Below, piece by piece: positions 1-7,713 of a stretch of DNA of 51,027 bases. Source of the DNA: an uncultured Planktomarina sp. (GTDB taxonomy: Bacteria > Pseudomonadota > Alphaproteobacteria > Rhodobacterales > Rhodobacteraceae); the NCBI GenBank assembly GCA_905182325.1, contig CAJJBD010000032.1, forward strand, positions 1 through 51,027, written 5' to 3'. Below the pieces are notes generated by a model, which saw only the letters and a program-made list of their open reading frames with translations, ran no database searches and was not told where the DNA came from. Position numbers and translations under genes: made by a program. How positions within the stretch are numbered: position 1 is the first letter of the stretch; every line of letters starts with the position of its first letter.

Positions 1-72
1 TATCATTTCTTGTTTTGAAAACCCAAATACACACAGTGTCTTTGCTGTGATATATCGCTTTTCGTTCATCAT
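1..72 (-). CDS. Possible 5' part of an unknown gene running off the window
   Basis: An open frame begins with two adjacent ATG codons at 72 and 69 and stays open for 24 codons to the window edge. It lies downstream of the 49-aa ORF on the same strand. No ribosome binding site is visible and the piece is too short to recognise, so it may be chance. Confidence 0.2.
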   Translation of the reverse strand, partial: MMNEKRYITAKTLCVFGFSKQEMI

Positions 73-114
73 CAATATCACACAAGCTTTGTGGTATATC
101 TGCGGGAATACAAA

Positions 115-264
115 TCAATTGTTATTAACTCCTATACAATAGCCATTTTGCATTTTGCCACCGTCGCGGTCACAGTTTTCTGAAGCTTGATTACGAGCAT
201 AAAAATACCCAATCAGAAAACAAACTCCGATAAGCATTACAGAACGAAAGGGTCGTATCAACAT
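115..264 (-). CDS. Small single-pass membrane protein, 49 aa, unrecognised
   Basis: A 49-codon frame starting at ATG 264 encodes a basic N-terminus (MLIRPFRSV), one hydrophobic segment (about residues 10-23) and a short polar tail with two cysteines around a D-R-D-G-G motif (C-x-R-D-G-G...YC). This layout, a membrane anchor followed by a small Cys-D-G-G-Cys tail, resembles many tiny exported proteins of Rhodobacteraceae, but I cannot name a family. It sits 3' of rpsP, beyond a hairpin, where rimM would often be found. No good Shine-Dalgarno is seen. An internal ATG at 237 would give a 40-aa version. Confidence 0.45.
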   Translation of the reverse strand: MLIRPFRSVMLIGVCFLIGYFYARNQASENCDRDGGKMQNGYCIGVNNN

Positions 265-295
265 ACACTATTTATAAAGGGAAAGCTCAAAATGG

Positions 296-322
296 AAAAC
301 CCCACCATTATGATGGGGTTTT
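296..322. terminator. Intrinsic terminator after rpsP, possibly bidirectional
   Basis: AAAACCCCA and TGGGGTTTT form a 9-bp stem around a short loop that can pair further. On the plus strand it is followed by a long T-rich tail (319-332). On the minus strand, the direction of rpsP, the tail is TTTTCCATTTTG. It separates rpsP from the small ORF downstream. Confidence 0.7.
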
Positions 323-391
323 TTATTTTTTGAACACGCTGTTTTTTTACAAACAGCTAAATTCTTAATTATATTTATATGTTTTTGACAA

Positions 392-808
392 CTATTTTTT
401 TTCAGCTGGCGCTTCTGCAACGACAGCCTCTTCAGCTGGCGCTTCTGCAACGACAACCTCTTCAGCTGGCGCTGCTAATTTTGCAGCTTTTTCTTCTGAG
501 CGCGCCACTGCTTTCTTACCCGGTTTTGCTTTATTTGGATTATTACGTTCTTTTGCAGGTAAAACTCCCGCCGCTTCTAACATACGAGCAACGCGGTCTG
601 TTGGCTGAGCGCCCTGGCCTAACCAATACTGAACCCGATCCATGTCCATTTTAACACGCTCTTCGCTGTCCTTAGCTAGCAAAGGATTATAGGTACCTAG
701 CTTCTCAATAAAGCGGCCATCTCGTGGCATGCGACTATCAGCAGCTACAACACGGTAGAATGGGCGTTTTTTGGACCCAGCTCGGGCCAAACGGATTTTC
801 ATAGCCAT
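392..808 (-). CDS. rpsP: 30S ribosomal protein S16
   Basis: Component of the small ribosomal subunit needed for 30S assembly. The first roughly 80 residues are typical S16 ([17 protein letters not shown], then [13 protein letters not shown]). At 138 aa it is longer than the usual 80-110 because of a C-terminal tail rich in Ala, Glu and Lys, built from repeats of [14 protein letters not shown]. The start at 808 is chosen because AAGGAG lies 7 bases upstream; an in-frame ATG at 802 is the alternative. The gene follows chorismate mutase and ffh on the same strand and is followed by a terminator. Acidic, low-complexity S16 tails occur in other alphaproteobacteria and are probably not essential to folding (inference). 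Confidence 0.97.
   Translation of the reverse strand: MAMKIRLARAGSKKRPFYRVVAADSRMPRDGRFIEKLGTYNPLLAKDSEERVKMDMDRVQYWLGQGAQPTDRVARMLEAAGVLPAKERNNPNKAKPGKKAVARSEEKAAKLAAPAEEVVVAEAPAEEAVVAEAPAEKK
401..473. repeat. 30-bp tandem repeat inside the rpsP 3' end
   Basis: The unit beginning TTCAGCTGGCGCTTCTGCAA occurs at 401-430 and 431-460, differing at one base, with a partial third copy at 461-473. The period is a multiple of three, so each unit adds ten residues to the S16 tail without a frameshift. It is a likely site of length variation between strains. Confidence 0.9.
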
Positions 809-854
809 TATTATTCTCCTTGAAAATGGCAGATAGAATGCTGGTTACAACACC

Positions 855-1157
855 CTAGTCTTGATAAGATTTATGGTGGTTAATTACTTCCTGAATTATA
901 AAATTTAGAAAATTCTTGGTGAACTCGGGGTCTAAATCAGCGTCTTGAGCAAGATTTTTTAGACGGGTAATTTGTTCTGCTTCGCGCTTTGGATCAGAGA
1001 CCGGTAAGTCGTGATTCGCTTTTAATTTCCCTACCGCATTAGTGTGGGCAAATCGTTCGCCCAGCGTATAGACTAGTACAGCATCTAAGCGATCAATGCT
1101 GGCCCTGTGAGTTTTAAGTATCTCAGCTGCCCCAGTTGCGTTATCAGTCATGGTCAT
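855..1157 (-). CDS. Chorismate mutase, AroQ class
   Basis: Converts chorismate to prephenate, the branch point to Phe and Tyr. The 100-aa protein is a stand-alone all-helical AroQ domain. Residues corresponding to the E. coli P-protein active site can be traced: R18, R35, K46 (in VGKLK), D55, R58 and E59. The C-terminal helix (FIIQEVINHHKS) holds the position of the last active-site residue, where I cannot place the glutamine with certainty. The gene lies between ffh and rpsP, an arrangement seen in Rhodobacterales, with 46 bp to rpsP and 60 bp from ffh, so it is probably cotranscribed. Confidence 0.9.
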   Translation of the reverse strand: MTMTDNATGAAEILKTHRASIDRLDAVLVYTLGERFAHTNAVGKLKANHDLPVSDPKREAEQITRLKNLAQDADLDPEFTKNFLNFIIQEVINHHKSYQD

Positions 1158-1217
1158 TTCTCCAATTCTGGACGACAGTAGGTTTTGTGAAGGATTTCAA
1201 AATAACTTTACATTTTT

Positions 1218-2720
1218 TCATTTTTTCTTGCCCAGCCCACTCAGCCCACCTGGCATTCCATTACCAAGGCTGGACAGCCCGCCCATTCCCTTTGGAAGGC
1301 TCATTCCTTTAGGCATTCCACCCATAGCGCCGCCTGTTATTTGCTCCTGAGCTGCAGCTAGATCAGCTTGACTTGGACCACCTTTTCCAAACATCCCTTT
1401 TAGAGCACCCATGCCGCCGCGCTTACCCAGCTTTTTCATCATGTCAGCCATTTGCCTGTGTTGCTTGATTAGTTTGTTGAGGTCACTTACTTCCAAGCCA
1501 GCACCGCCTGCAATCCGCTTTTTGCGGCTGGCTTGTAGAAGACTGGGGTTTGCACGCTCTTTTTTTGTCATCGAACCTATTAGAGCTACCTGTCGTTTTA
1601 CCAAACTATCGTCCAGCCCAGCGTCTTTAATTTTACTTTTCATTTTTGCCATTCCAGGCATCATTCCCATTAGGCCTTGCATACCACCCATTTTCTGCAT
1701 CTGTTCAAGCTGGTTTCTCAGATCGTTCATGTTGAACATACCTTTTTGAAAGCGCTTCATCATACGCTCTGCTTGCTCTGCTTCCAGTGTCTCTTGTGCC
1801 TTTTCAACTAAGGCTACAATGTCACCCATGCCCAAGATACGGCCAGCAACCCGTTCCGGCTCAAAGGTTTCTAGCGCATCCATTTTTTCGCCAGAGCCCA
1901 CAAATTTTATGGGTTTGCCAGTGACTGCGCGCATCGATAAAGCTGCACCACCTCGACCATCACCGTCCATTCGCGTAAGTACAACGCCACTGATGCCAAT
2001 TTTATTATTAAATTCTTCAGCAACTTCAACGGCGACCTGGCCAGTTAGGCCGTCTACTACTAGAAGAGTCTCGCGGGGCGTTACAGCGTCCCGTACGTCT
2101 TGAACTTCTTGCATTAAGGTTTTGTTAATTTGCAACCGGCCAGCGGTATCGAGTATGTATACGTCATACCCCCCCAGTGTAGCCTGTTGTTTGGCGCGTT
2201 TTGCAATTTGAACTGCTGTTTGTCCAGCCACAACTGGCAGAGTGTCTACACCAATTTGACCACCCAAGATCGCAAGTTGTTCCATTGCTGCAGGACGGTA
2301 AATATCGAGAGACGCCATTAAAACTTTTTTGCCTTCTCGGCCAGCAAGACGCTTTGCTAATTTCCCAGTAGTTGTAGTTTTACCGGATCCTTGAAGTCCG
2401 ACCATCAAAATTGGGGCTGGAGGGTTATCAATTTTTAAGTCGCCAGGCTCTCCTTCGCCTTTTAATGTTTCAATCAAAGCGTCATGGACAATTTTAATAA
2501 CTTGCTGACCTGGTGTGACAGATTTTGTTACTGCAGAGCCTGTGGCTTTACTTTCGACTTTTTTTACAAATTCTCGGGCAACTGGAAGACTAACGTCAGC
2601 CTCCAAAAGCGCCACTCGAACTTCACGCAGAGCTGATTTTACGTCATCTTCTGAAAGAGTACCCTGCTTGGTGAGCCTGTCAAAGACACCACTGAGGCGT
2701 TCAGATAGATTTTCAAACAT
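1218..2720 (-). CDS. ffh: Signal recognition particle protein Ffh
   Basis: GTPase subunit of the bacterial SRP, which binds 4.5S RNA and signal sequences and delivers ribosomes to FtsY. The 500-aa protein has an N domain (1-90), a G domain with G1 GLQGSGKTT at 108-116, DTAGR at 191-195 and TRMDGD at 249-254, and a methionine-rich M domain (about 300-440) with a Gly/Met tail (445-500). The ATG at 2720 gives MFENLSERLS, matching the family N-terminus; a GTG at 2732 would add only four residues. A probable leader RNA with terminator lies upstream (2795-2914). First gene of ffh-chorismate mutase-rpsP. No SRP RNA gene was seen nearby. Confidence 0.98.
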   Translation of the reverse strand: MFENLSERLSGVFDRLTKQGTLSEDDVKSALREVRVALLEADVSLPVAREFVKKVESKATGSAVTKSVTPGQQVIKIVHDALIETLKGEGEPGDLKIDNPPAPILMVGLQGSGKTTTTGKLAKRLAGREGKKVLMASLDIYRPAAMEQLAILGGQIGVDTLPVVAGQTAVQIAKRAKQQATLGGYDVYILDTAGRLQINKTLMQEVQDVRDAVTPRETLLVVDGLTGQVAVEVAEEFNNKIGISGVVLTRMDGDGRGGAALSMRAVTGKPIKFVGSGEKMDALETFEPERVAGRILGMGDIVALVEKAQETLEAEQAERMMKRFQKGMFNMNDLRNQLEQMQKMGGMQGLMGMMPGMAKMKSKIKDAGLDDSLVKRQVALIGSMTKKERANPSLLQASRKKRIAGGAGLEVSDLNKLIKQHRQMADMMKKLGKRGGMGALKGMFGKGGPSQADLAAAQEQITGGAMGGMPKGMSLPKGMGGLSSLGNGMPGGLSGLGKKK

Positions 2721-2794
2721 CGACCAAACCACTTTCTGCTACTCATAGCTCCCTGTAAGCAGAGAGCCTCATCACTTTTCTTTAGTTTCAAACC

Positions 2795-2814
2795 AAAAAA
2801 GCACCCGCGGGCGC
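2795..2814 (-). terminator. Intrinsic terminator upstream of ffh
   Basis: On the minus strand GCGCCCGCGGGTGC folds into a short GC-rich hairpin directly followed by TTTTTT. It lies about 75 bp before the ffh start and in the same direction, so it looks like a premature terminator. An overlapping hairpin, GCGC-TGA-GCGC (2811-2821), would compete with it, as in an attenuator. Confidence 0.6.
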
Positions 2815-2878
2815 TCAGCGCTGACGAGTGGCGATCCTGGCATAAGCCTAAGGACCGGAAGATTTCTGCTTCCGGAAT
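2795..2878 (-). ncRNA. Candidate ffh leader RNA or small RNA, about 84 nt
   Basis: Between a promoter-like pair (2885-2914) and the terminator at 2795-2814 is about 84 nt of non-coding minus-strand sequence. It starts with a perfect 7-bp hairpin, CCGGAAG-7 nt-CTTCCGG (2855-2875), and ends with the terminator hairpin. It could be a free small RNA or a 5' leader controlling ffh by attenuation. It does not carry the SRP RNA tetraloop region. The assignment rests only on signals seen in the sequence. The RNA ends are estimates. Confidence 0.45.
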
Positions 2879-2884
2879 GCTGTT

Positions 2885-2914
2885 TAGATACACATGAGAG
2901 GGTCCCAGAGTCAA
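2885..2914 (-). promoter_or_regulatory. Sigma-70-like promoter for the ffh leader
   Basis: On the minus strand TTGACT (2914-2909), an 18-bp spacer and TATCTA (2890-2885) form a reasonable housekeeping promoter. Predicted initiation is near 2878, just before the first hairpin of the leader. Confidence 0.45.
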
Positions 2915-2997
2915 GCTAGTAGGATCAAATACATTTTAGATTTCTATCTAATGGTCTACTAAAGATTAATGTTTAAATAAGAATAAATTTTTTAATC

Positions 2998-3318
2998 TTA
3001 TTTAAAGGTTTCCTCTAAATAAGCTTCAAGTCCATCAAGATCTATATGTTCAAATTGACCCAAACTCTGCATCCAAGTCCATGCTGCATTCATTGCCTGC
3101 GGGTCAAGCTTGCACCACTTAACCCGACCGCGTCGCTCCTGTTGAATTAATTTTGCAGCGGTTAAAATACTTAAGTGCTTTGAAACTGCTGCTAATGAGA
3201 TCTCAAATGGTTCAGCTACGTCTGTAACCGCCATGTCGTCCTCCAAGAGCATTACCAGTATTTGGCGACGCGTTGGATCGGCAAGGGCCGAAAATATTTG
3301 ATCCAGGGCAGCAGTCAT
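2998..3318 (-). CDS. ArsR/SmtB-family transcriptional repressor
   Basis: A 106-aa winged-helix protein. The N-terminus (QIFSALADPTRRQILVMLL) and the helix-turn-helix (about 32-60, ending in SKHLSILTAAKLI) are typical of the ArsR subgroup often paired with SRPBCC/AHSA1 proteins. The metal-binding CxC motif of the arsenic and zinc sensors is absent, so the inducer is unknown. No partner gene is adjacent. A perfect palindrome 32 bp upstream (3350-3365) is a likely autoregulatory site. The start has no strong Shine-Dalgarno. Confidence 0.85.
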   Translation of the reverse strand: MTAALDQIFSALADPTRRQILVMLLEDDMAVTDVAEPFEISLAAVSKHLSILTAAKLIQQERRGRVKWCKLDPQAMNAAWTWMQSLGQFEHIDLDGLEAYLEETFK

Positions 3319-3349
3319 ATTTTGATTGATAATGATCTGTATTTAATCG

Positions 3350-3365
3350 TCAACCAAATGGTTGA
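3350..3365. promoter_or_regulatory. Probable ArsR operator
   Basis: TCAACCA-AA-TGGTTGA is a perfect 7+2+7 palindrome between the ArsR gene (start 3318) and the ATP synthase operon. The AACCA-nn-TGGTT core has the size and symmetry expected of an ArsR-dimer site, which suggests autorepression. It is about 180 bp from atpI, so control of the atp operon is less likely. Confidence 0.55.
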
Positions 3366-3543
3366 ATATTAACTCACCAGCCTTCTTATCATTTATTTCC
3401 AAACACATTCTCAGCCAGAAATTTATTTACATATTAAAGTGTTTAAAAACAGTATATTAAAAACATAAAATCATAAAATCATAAATTGACTCTCGTTGCT
3501 GCAAGGATTAGGCACGCTTTAAACTTGTAGTTAGGAGTTCAGG

Positions 3544-3867
3544 GTGTCTTTGCCAGATGCAAAAAAGCTGGAAGAACTTGAAAGTCGAATTACAGCCGTT
3601 CGGGGAAAGCATACACCCAGTCCGGCAAAACAAGACCATCACACCATGGCAAATATGGCATGGCGTATGGTTATTGAGCTTGTGGCGGGGATAGCCATCG
3701 GTTTTGGGGTTGGGTATGGTCTAGACTGGCTGTTTGGCACGCTGCCAATCTTCCTAATTATTTTTATTGGTTTGGGCTTAACCGCTGGCATTCGTACAAT
3801 GATGCGAACGGCCGAGGAGGTCCAAAAGATGAGCACGGCGCAAGCGTCTGAAGGTAAAGAAAGTTAA
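3544..3867 (+). CDS. atpI: ATP synthase protein I (AtpI)
   Basis: Small accessory membrane protein encoded first in F0 operons, thought to help c-ring assembly or Mg2+ supply. The 107-aa protein has a charged N-terminus and two membrane helices (about 38-58 and 60-80). It starts with GTG at 3544, supported by AGGAG at 3533-3537, six bases upstream. The atpB start follows after four bases. The 225 bp upstream hold an AT-rich stretch with a repeated CATAAAAT element and a possible TTGACT -35 box at 3486, but no convincing -10. Confidence 0.92.
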   Translation: MSLPDAKKLEELESRITAVRGKHTPSPAKQDHHTMANMAWRMVIELVAGIAIGFGVGYGLDWLFGTLPIFLIIFIGLGLTAGIRTMMRTAEEVQKMSTAQASEGKES

Positions 3868-3871
3868 GACT

Positions 3872-4654
3872 TTGGCAACAGAATCCACCGGCGAAGCAGA
3901 AGTAGGTTTAGTATTTCATCCAATGGACCAGTTCCAGGTCACACCACTTTTTGGTGCTGATAAAGTTGAGTGGTTTACAATAACAAACGTGACGCTGTGG
4001 ATGGGTCTCACAATCGCTACTATTGTATTAATACTAGTTTTTGGTGCTCGAGGTCGCGCCTTAGTGCCTACCCGGAGCCAGTCAATTGCTGAATTAGCTT
4101 ACGGTTTCATTTATAAAATGGTGGAAGACGTGACTGGAAAGGATGGAGTAGTATTCTTTCCCTACATCATGACTCTATTCATGTTCATTTTAGTTGCAAA
4201 CTTTCTTGGCTTACTTCCTATGGCCTTTACCACCACAAGTCATATTGCAGTGACCGCAGTTATGGCGATGGCAGTGTTCTTGGCAGTGACTATTATCGGA
4301 TTTGTAAAAAACGGATTTGGATTTTTAGCTGTTTTTTGGATTTCTTCTGCGCCGCTAATCCTTCGCCCAATTTTGGCTTTGATCGAGGTCATATCTTATT
4401 TTGTGCGGCCTGTAAGCCACTCTATTCGTTTGGCAGGCAATATGATGGCAGGGCACGCAGTGATCAAAGTTTTTGCAGCTTTTGCACCTTTGGTTTTAAT
4501 TTCAACAGGAATTGGTATCGTTGTTACGCCGCTTTCAATCCTCGCAATTACAGCCATTTATGCTTTGGAGGTCTTGGTTGCATTCATCCAAGCCTACGTT
4601 TTCGCAATTCTAACGTGTGTGTATCTGCGTGATGCGCTGCATCCGCATCATTAG
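3872..4654 (+). CDS. atpB: ATP synthase F0 subunit a
   Basis: Proton-channel subunit next to the c-ring. The 260-aa polytopic protein has the conserved stretch [14 protein letters not shown]; its Arg186 is the essential arginine of subunit a. The start is TTG at 3872, four bases after atpI; the resulting N-terminus ([17 protein letters not shown]) fits Rhodobacterales homologues, whereas the first ATG (3923) would remove that region. Five to six hydrophobic helices are visible. Second gene of atpI-B-E-F'-F. Confidence 0.97.
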   Translation: MATESTGEAEVGLVFHPMDQFQVTPLFGADKVEWFTITNVTLWMGLTIATIVLILVFGARGRALVPTRSQSIAELAYGFIYKMVEDVTGKDGVVFFPYIMTLFMFILVANFLGLLPMAFTTTSHIAVTAVMAMAVFLAVTIIGFVKNGFGFLAVFWISSAPLILRPILALIEVISYFVRPVSHSIRLAGNMMAGHAVIKVFAAFAPLVLISTGIGIVVTPLSILAITAIYALEVLVAFIQAYVFAILTCVYLRDALHPHH

Positions 4655-4699
4655 GATTTGAACTATAACCTATTAAATTTAAACTAAGGAGAAATTGAA

Positions 4700-4936
4700 A
4701 TGACTGGTGATATTGTACAAATGGGAGCTTACATTGGTGCTGGCCTTGCCTGTACTGGCATGGGCGGCGCAGCCGTTGGTGTGGGACATGTTGTGGGTAA
4801 CTTCCTCTCTGGCGCTTTGCGCAATCCTTCTGCGGCCGGTGGCCAAACAGCTACTATGTTTATCGGTATCGCGTTTGCGGAAGCTTTGGGGATTTTCTCT
4901 TTCCTCGTTGCGCTGCTTTTGATGTTTGCTGTTTAA
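4700..4936 (+). CDS. atpE: ATP synthase F0 subunit c
   Basis: The 78-aa hairpin proteolipid forms the rotating c-ring. Two glycine/alanine-rich helices flank the polar loop with R41-N-P43. The proton-carrying acid is Glu61 ([11 protein letters not shown]). A strong AAGGAG precedes the ATG, fitting the high copy number of this subunit. A GGATCC/GGATCC hairpin follows the stop codon, before atpF'. Confidence 0.98.
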   Translation: MTGDIVQMGAYIGAGLACTGMGGAAVGVGHVVGNFLSGALRNPSAAGGQTATMFIGIAFAEALGIFSFLVALLLMFAV

Positions 4937-4958
4937 TAAATTCTTTCCTTAAGTCCTG

Positions 4959-4975
4959 GGATCCTTTGGGGATCC
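4959..4975 (+). other. Intercistronic hairpin after atpE
   Basis: GGATCC at 4959-4964 can pair with GGATCC at 4970-4975 around a 5-nt loop in the atpE-atpF' gap. There is no T-run, so it is not a full terminator. It could protect the 3' end of atpE mRNA or damp read-through. Confidence 0.35.
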
Positions 4976-5006
4976 TGGGCAGCTCTCAGGCATTGGAGGA
5001 ATTGAG

Positions 5007-5531
5007 ATGGCAACACAGACGCAAGATACAGTAACTTCGGCACCTGGCATGCCGCAGCTAGATTTTTCTACTTTTTCCAACCAAATATTTTGGCTGGTTT
5101 TAACTTTAGTGGTAATTTATTTTGTTTTATCACGTATTGCTCTGCCACGTATCAGTGGTGCTTTAGTTGAACGTGCGGATACTATTACGCATGATTTAGC
5201 TGAAGCAGAAGAGCTAAAACAGAGAGCAACTGAGGCTGAAAAAGCCTACGAACAATCCTTGACTGACGCACGTGCCGAGGCTCAGCAAATAAACGTTGCA
5301 ATGCGGGCTGAGATTCAACTTCAACTGGATGTGGAGCTGGAGAAGGCAGACTTAGAAATTTCAGCTAGAACAGCTGAAGCAGGAGCCACGTTAGCAGAGA
5401 TCCGCGACAGTGCTGTAAGTAGCGTCAAGGACGTTGCCAAATTGACGGCAAAAGAAATCATATCTGCAATGGGTGGTAAGGCAGACGCTAAGACCGTCAT
5501 GGCTGCCGTAACAGCCCGGATGAAGGGGTAA
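5007..5531 (+). CDS. atpF': ATP synthase F0 subunit b' (second b-type subunit)
   Basis: Peripheral-stalk subunit, paired with b in alphaproteobacteria and other organisms with two b genes. The 174-aa protein has one membrane helix (about 28-45, [17 protein letters not shown]) followed by a long Ala/Glu-rich helix typical of the b dimer. GGAGG lies seven to eleven bases upstream of the ATG. The gene is separated from atpF by only three bases. Confidence 0.95.
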   Translation: MATQTQDTVTSAPGMPQLDFSTFSNQIFWLVLTLVVIYFVLSRIALPRISGALVERADTITHDLAEAEELKQRATEAEKAYEQSLTDARAEAQQINVAMRAEIQLQLDVELEKADLEISARTAEAGATLAEIRDSAVSSVKDVAKLTAKEIISAMGGKADAKTVMAAVTARMKG

Positions 5532-5534
5532 GTC

Positions 5535-6092
5535 ATGACACGATTATCTGTTTTTTTACTAAGCCTGATAGCTTCCCCAGCGTTCGCAGCCGGAGGCTCA
5601 TTTTTCACTCTATACAATACTAACTTTGTCGTTTCGATTGCCTTTATTTGTTTCGTAGCAGTGATACTGTATCTTGGTGTACCAAAAATGTTGGCTAACA
5701 TGTTAGATGCGCGCGCCGACACTATTAAAGCGGAACTAAATGAGGCAAAATCTCTTCGTGATGAGGCAAAAGCTCTTTTGGCTTCATATGAAAAAAAGCA
5801 AAAAGATGTTCAGGTACAGGCGGATCGCATTATTAACGCAGCAAAAACAGAAGCAGCTGCTGCAGCGGATCAAGCTAAAGCAGATATAGTTTCTTCAGTG
5901 GCACGTCGTATAGCGGCTGCAGAGGAACAGATTAGGTCTGCTGAAGCCTCGGCGGTGAAAGAGGTGCGCGACCAGGCTATTGTAATAGCGATCGGGGCTG
6001 CACGGGACATTATTTCGAACCAAATGACTATCGCAGACGGCGACGCCTTAATTGATGACGCAATTTTGCAAGTGGACAAAAAGTTTCATTAA
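5535..6092 (+). CDS. atpF: ATP synthase F0 subunit b
   Basis: Main peripheral-stalk b subunit, 185 aa. Unlike b', it begins with a signal-like segment (1-19, ending SPAFAAGG) before the membrane helix (about 30-48) and long amphipathic helix. This extra N-terminal segment is usual for the Rhodobacterales b protein. It is the last gene of the F0 operon. The F1 genes (delta, alpha, gamma, beta, epsilon) are not in the window, as expected for alphaproteobacteria where F0 and F1 operons are separate. The next gene is convergent, 24 bp away. Confidence 0.95.
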   Translation: MTRLSVFLLSLIASPAFAAGGSFFTLYNTNFVVSIAFICFVAVILYLGVPKMLANMLDARADTIKAELNEAKSLRDEAKALLASYEKKQKDVQVQADRIINAAKTEAAAAADQAKADIVSSVARRIAAAEEQIRSAEASAVKEVRDQAIVIAIGAARDIISNQMTIADGDALIDDAILQVDKKFH

Positions 6093-6116
6093 GTCTTTTA
6101 GGTGCTGATTATCTTT

Positions 6117-6887
6117 TTATTTACTAAACTTTAATTTTTTATAGCGTAACTTGGCAGTCTCTTCATTATTGTCTGCGCGCGTTTGATCTCTGAGAACTTC
6201 AGTTACATAATCTAGGTGGGCATGTACCGCTGCCCTGGCTGCGTCTGGCTCCCTGGCTTGGACAGCTGCATTAATCTCACGGTGTTGATCTAATAGCGCA
6301 GTCCTCCCAGTACTCTGCTTGAATGTTGCTTGCCTATTGTAAAATACACCGGCTTGGAGAAGATCATACATTGACCTCATCATATGCAGCATAACCACGT
6401 TATGACTAGCTTCAAAAATTGACATATGGAACTGTGCGTCCAGTTGAGCTTCCTCATCAGAAGGGCGCCCTGCTTTAAGTGCTTCCATCTTTTGATATAA
6501 AGTATCAATAACCTTTAGATCTGTGTCTGAACCAAACCTCGCAGCCCGGTTTGCAGCTAGACCCTCCAAGTCTTTTCTAAGCAAGAGATAGTCATAAACT
6601 GCTTCATCGTATGTTGAAAAAAGTCTTATCAGACTGGGGGAAAACGTTTGACCCAAAACTTCAGCTACAAAAATTCCAGCGCCGGCACGTGTAGTAAGTA
6701 ATTCCATATTTTGGAGTTCAGCTAACGCGTGTCGTAGAGACGGCCGCGATACAGCTAGTTTTTCGGATAAGTCGCGCTCAGACGGCAGTCTCTCTCCAGG
6801 TCTTAAAATTCCACGCAGTATGAGCTGCTCGATTTGTCGTACAACAGACTCTGATATTTTTGTTGACACAATTTTTTGAAATGGCAT
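6117..6887 (-). CDS. glcC: FadR-subfamily GntR regulator, probable GlcC (glycolate)
   Basis: A 256-aa regulator with an N-terminal GntR winged helix (about 8-72, PGERLPSERDLSEKLAVSRP) and a C-terminal all-helical FCD ligand domain (about 90-235) with the Asp/His residues that hold a metal and carboxylate ligand (FHMSIFEASHN and DQHREINAA). The whole sequence resembles regulators that in Roseobacter relatives accompany glycolate oxidase genes (recollection). Here glcDEF is 18 kb away, but the same dyad, ATTGG-N13-CCAAT, occurs upstream of this gene and of glcD. The start is placed at ATG 6887, with GAGAG as ribosome binding site; a GTG at 6899 would lie inside the dyad. It probably represses itself and glcDEF in the absence of glycolate (inference). 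Confidence 0.8.
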   Translation of the reverse strand: MPFQKIVSTKISESVVRQIEQLILRGILRPGERLPSERDLSEKLAVSRPSLRHALAELQNMELLTTRAGAGIFVAEVLGQTFSPSLIRLFSTYDEAVYDYLLLRKDLEGLAANRAARFGSDTDLKVIDTLYQKMEALKAGRPSDEEAQLDAQFHMSIFEASHNVVMLHMMRSMYDLLQAGVFYNRQATFKQSTGRTALLDQHREINAAVQAREPDAARAAVHAHLDYVTEVLRDQTRADNNEETAKLRYKKLKFSK

Positions 6888-6897
6888 GGTATCTCTC

Positions 6898-6928
6898 ACA
6901 TATTGGATATTTTATATGACCAATATGT
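6898..6928. promoter_or_regulatory. Operator of the GlcC-like regulator (autoregulation)
   Basis: ACATATTGG (6898-6906) and CCAATATGT (6920-6928) are perfect 9-bp inverted arms separated by 13 bp. The centre contains the likely minus-strand -10 box (TATAAA, preceded 16 bp upstream by TTGCCT), so binding would block transcription. The core ATTGG-N13-CCAAT recurs upstream of glcD at 24929-24951. Confidence 0.65.
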
Positions 6929-7083
6929 AAAAAGGCAATGGATCTTGTTCTTGCATGTTTGGGTTAATAATAAGCTTCTAGCTTGGTCCACCTCGTTTTT
7001 CTAACTTTCAATCAGAACGCTCGCCGAGAACAATATTGCATACTTGGTCTCTCAATCCATATTGTTAATTCGAGCTCTGGCTA

Positions 7084-7713
7084 TTATTTTATATCTTGGT
7101 GTGAGCCCTCGTAAGCTAGTATTGCACGCTTTAATTTACAGCCCCAACGATAGCCACCTAATCCGCCAGATTTTTGTATGACCCTATGGCATGGAATAAT
7201 AAAACCGAGTGGGTTTTGTCCGATGGCAGTACCCACAGCGCGTACTGCCTGAGGATAGTTTATGGAGTTGGCGATGCTAGAGTAACTTGTGACTTCAGTG
7301 GGGGGTATGAGCATCAGAGCTTCCCAAACTCTTATTTGAAATTTTGTCCCAACTAAATGCAGTTCGATGTCACCTTTACCTGTAAAAACTGAATCAACCC
7401 AATTTTTCAATCTCTCAGGCCAAACCCGAAAACGTTTCTGGGGCCACTTCTTAGCTAACTCTTGCCGTGCTACCTCCTGCCCAATTTCGTTTGAAAACCC
7501 CAGCCCAATTAGTCCTTGTTCTGTGCCCATTGCGATGACGTCACCGAAAGGGCTTGGAAACCATGCTTCATAAATTTCAATTTTAGAATTTTTTGTCGCG
7601 AAGGGTTTGTATTTCGTTGCTGTCCAACTAATGGATAAATTTGATCGTTGCATTATCTTTGGGTCCATTATGTTTTGAGCGGATTGATGTTTCTCGATTC
7701 GATCTGATAACAT
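7084..7713 (-). CDS. ogt: Methylated-DNA-protein cysteine methyltransferase (Ogt/Ada-C type)
   Basis: Suicide repair enzyme that moves the alkyl group from O6-alkylguanine to its own cysteine. The C-terminal domain has the signature IPCHRVI with acceptor Cys175, followed by GGYRWG. A ribonuclease-like N-subdomain lies at about 55-120. The start is unclear: ATG 7713 gives 209 aa, ATG 7671 or 7653 would shorten it, and a TTG at 7809 would prefix a hydrophobic segment that looks accidental. Residues before about 50 do not resemble a normal Ogt start. It may be an Ada protein that lost its AraC part. Divergent from the PfkB gene. Confidence 0.85.
   Translation of the reverse strand: MLSDRIEKHQSAQNIMDPKIMQRSNLSISWTATKYKPFATKNSKIEIYEAWFPSPFGDVIAMGTEQGLIGLGFSNEIGQEVARQELAKKWPQKRFRVWPERLKNWVDSVFTGKGDIELHLVGTKFQIRVWEALMLIPPTEVTSYSSIANSINYPQAVRAVGTAIGQNPLGFIIPCHRVIQKSGGLGGYRWGCKLKRAILAYEGSHQDIK

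Noticed and set aside
2639-2914. 91-aa ORF overlapping the ffh 5' end
   Set aside because: It overlaps ffh in another frame and runs through the promoter, hairpin and terminator signals; its translation resembles no protein.
2821-2940. SRP (4.5S) RNA gene upstream of ffh
   Set aside because: A CCGGAAG string is present, but the conserved GGTCCGGAAGGAAGCAGCC apical region is missing and the surrounding pairing does not fit.
3436-3485. CATAAAAT repeats upstream of atpI as a regulatory repeat array
   Set aside because: Only three short AT-rich copies in an AT-rich spacer; not distinguishable from base composition.
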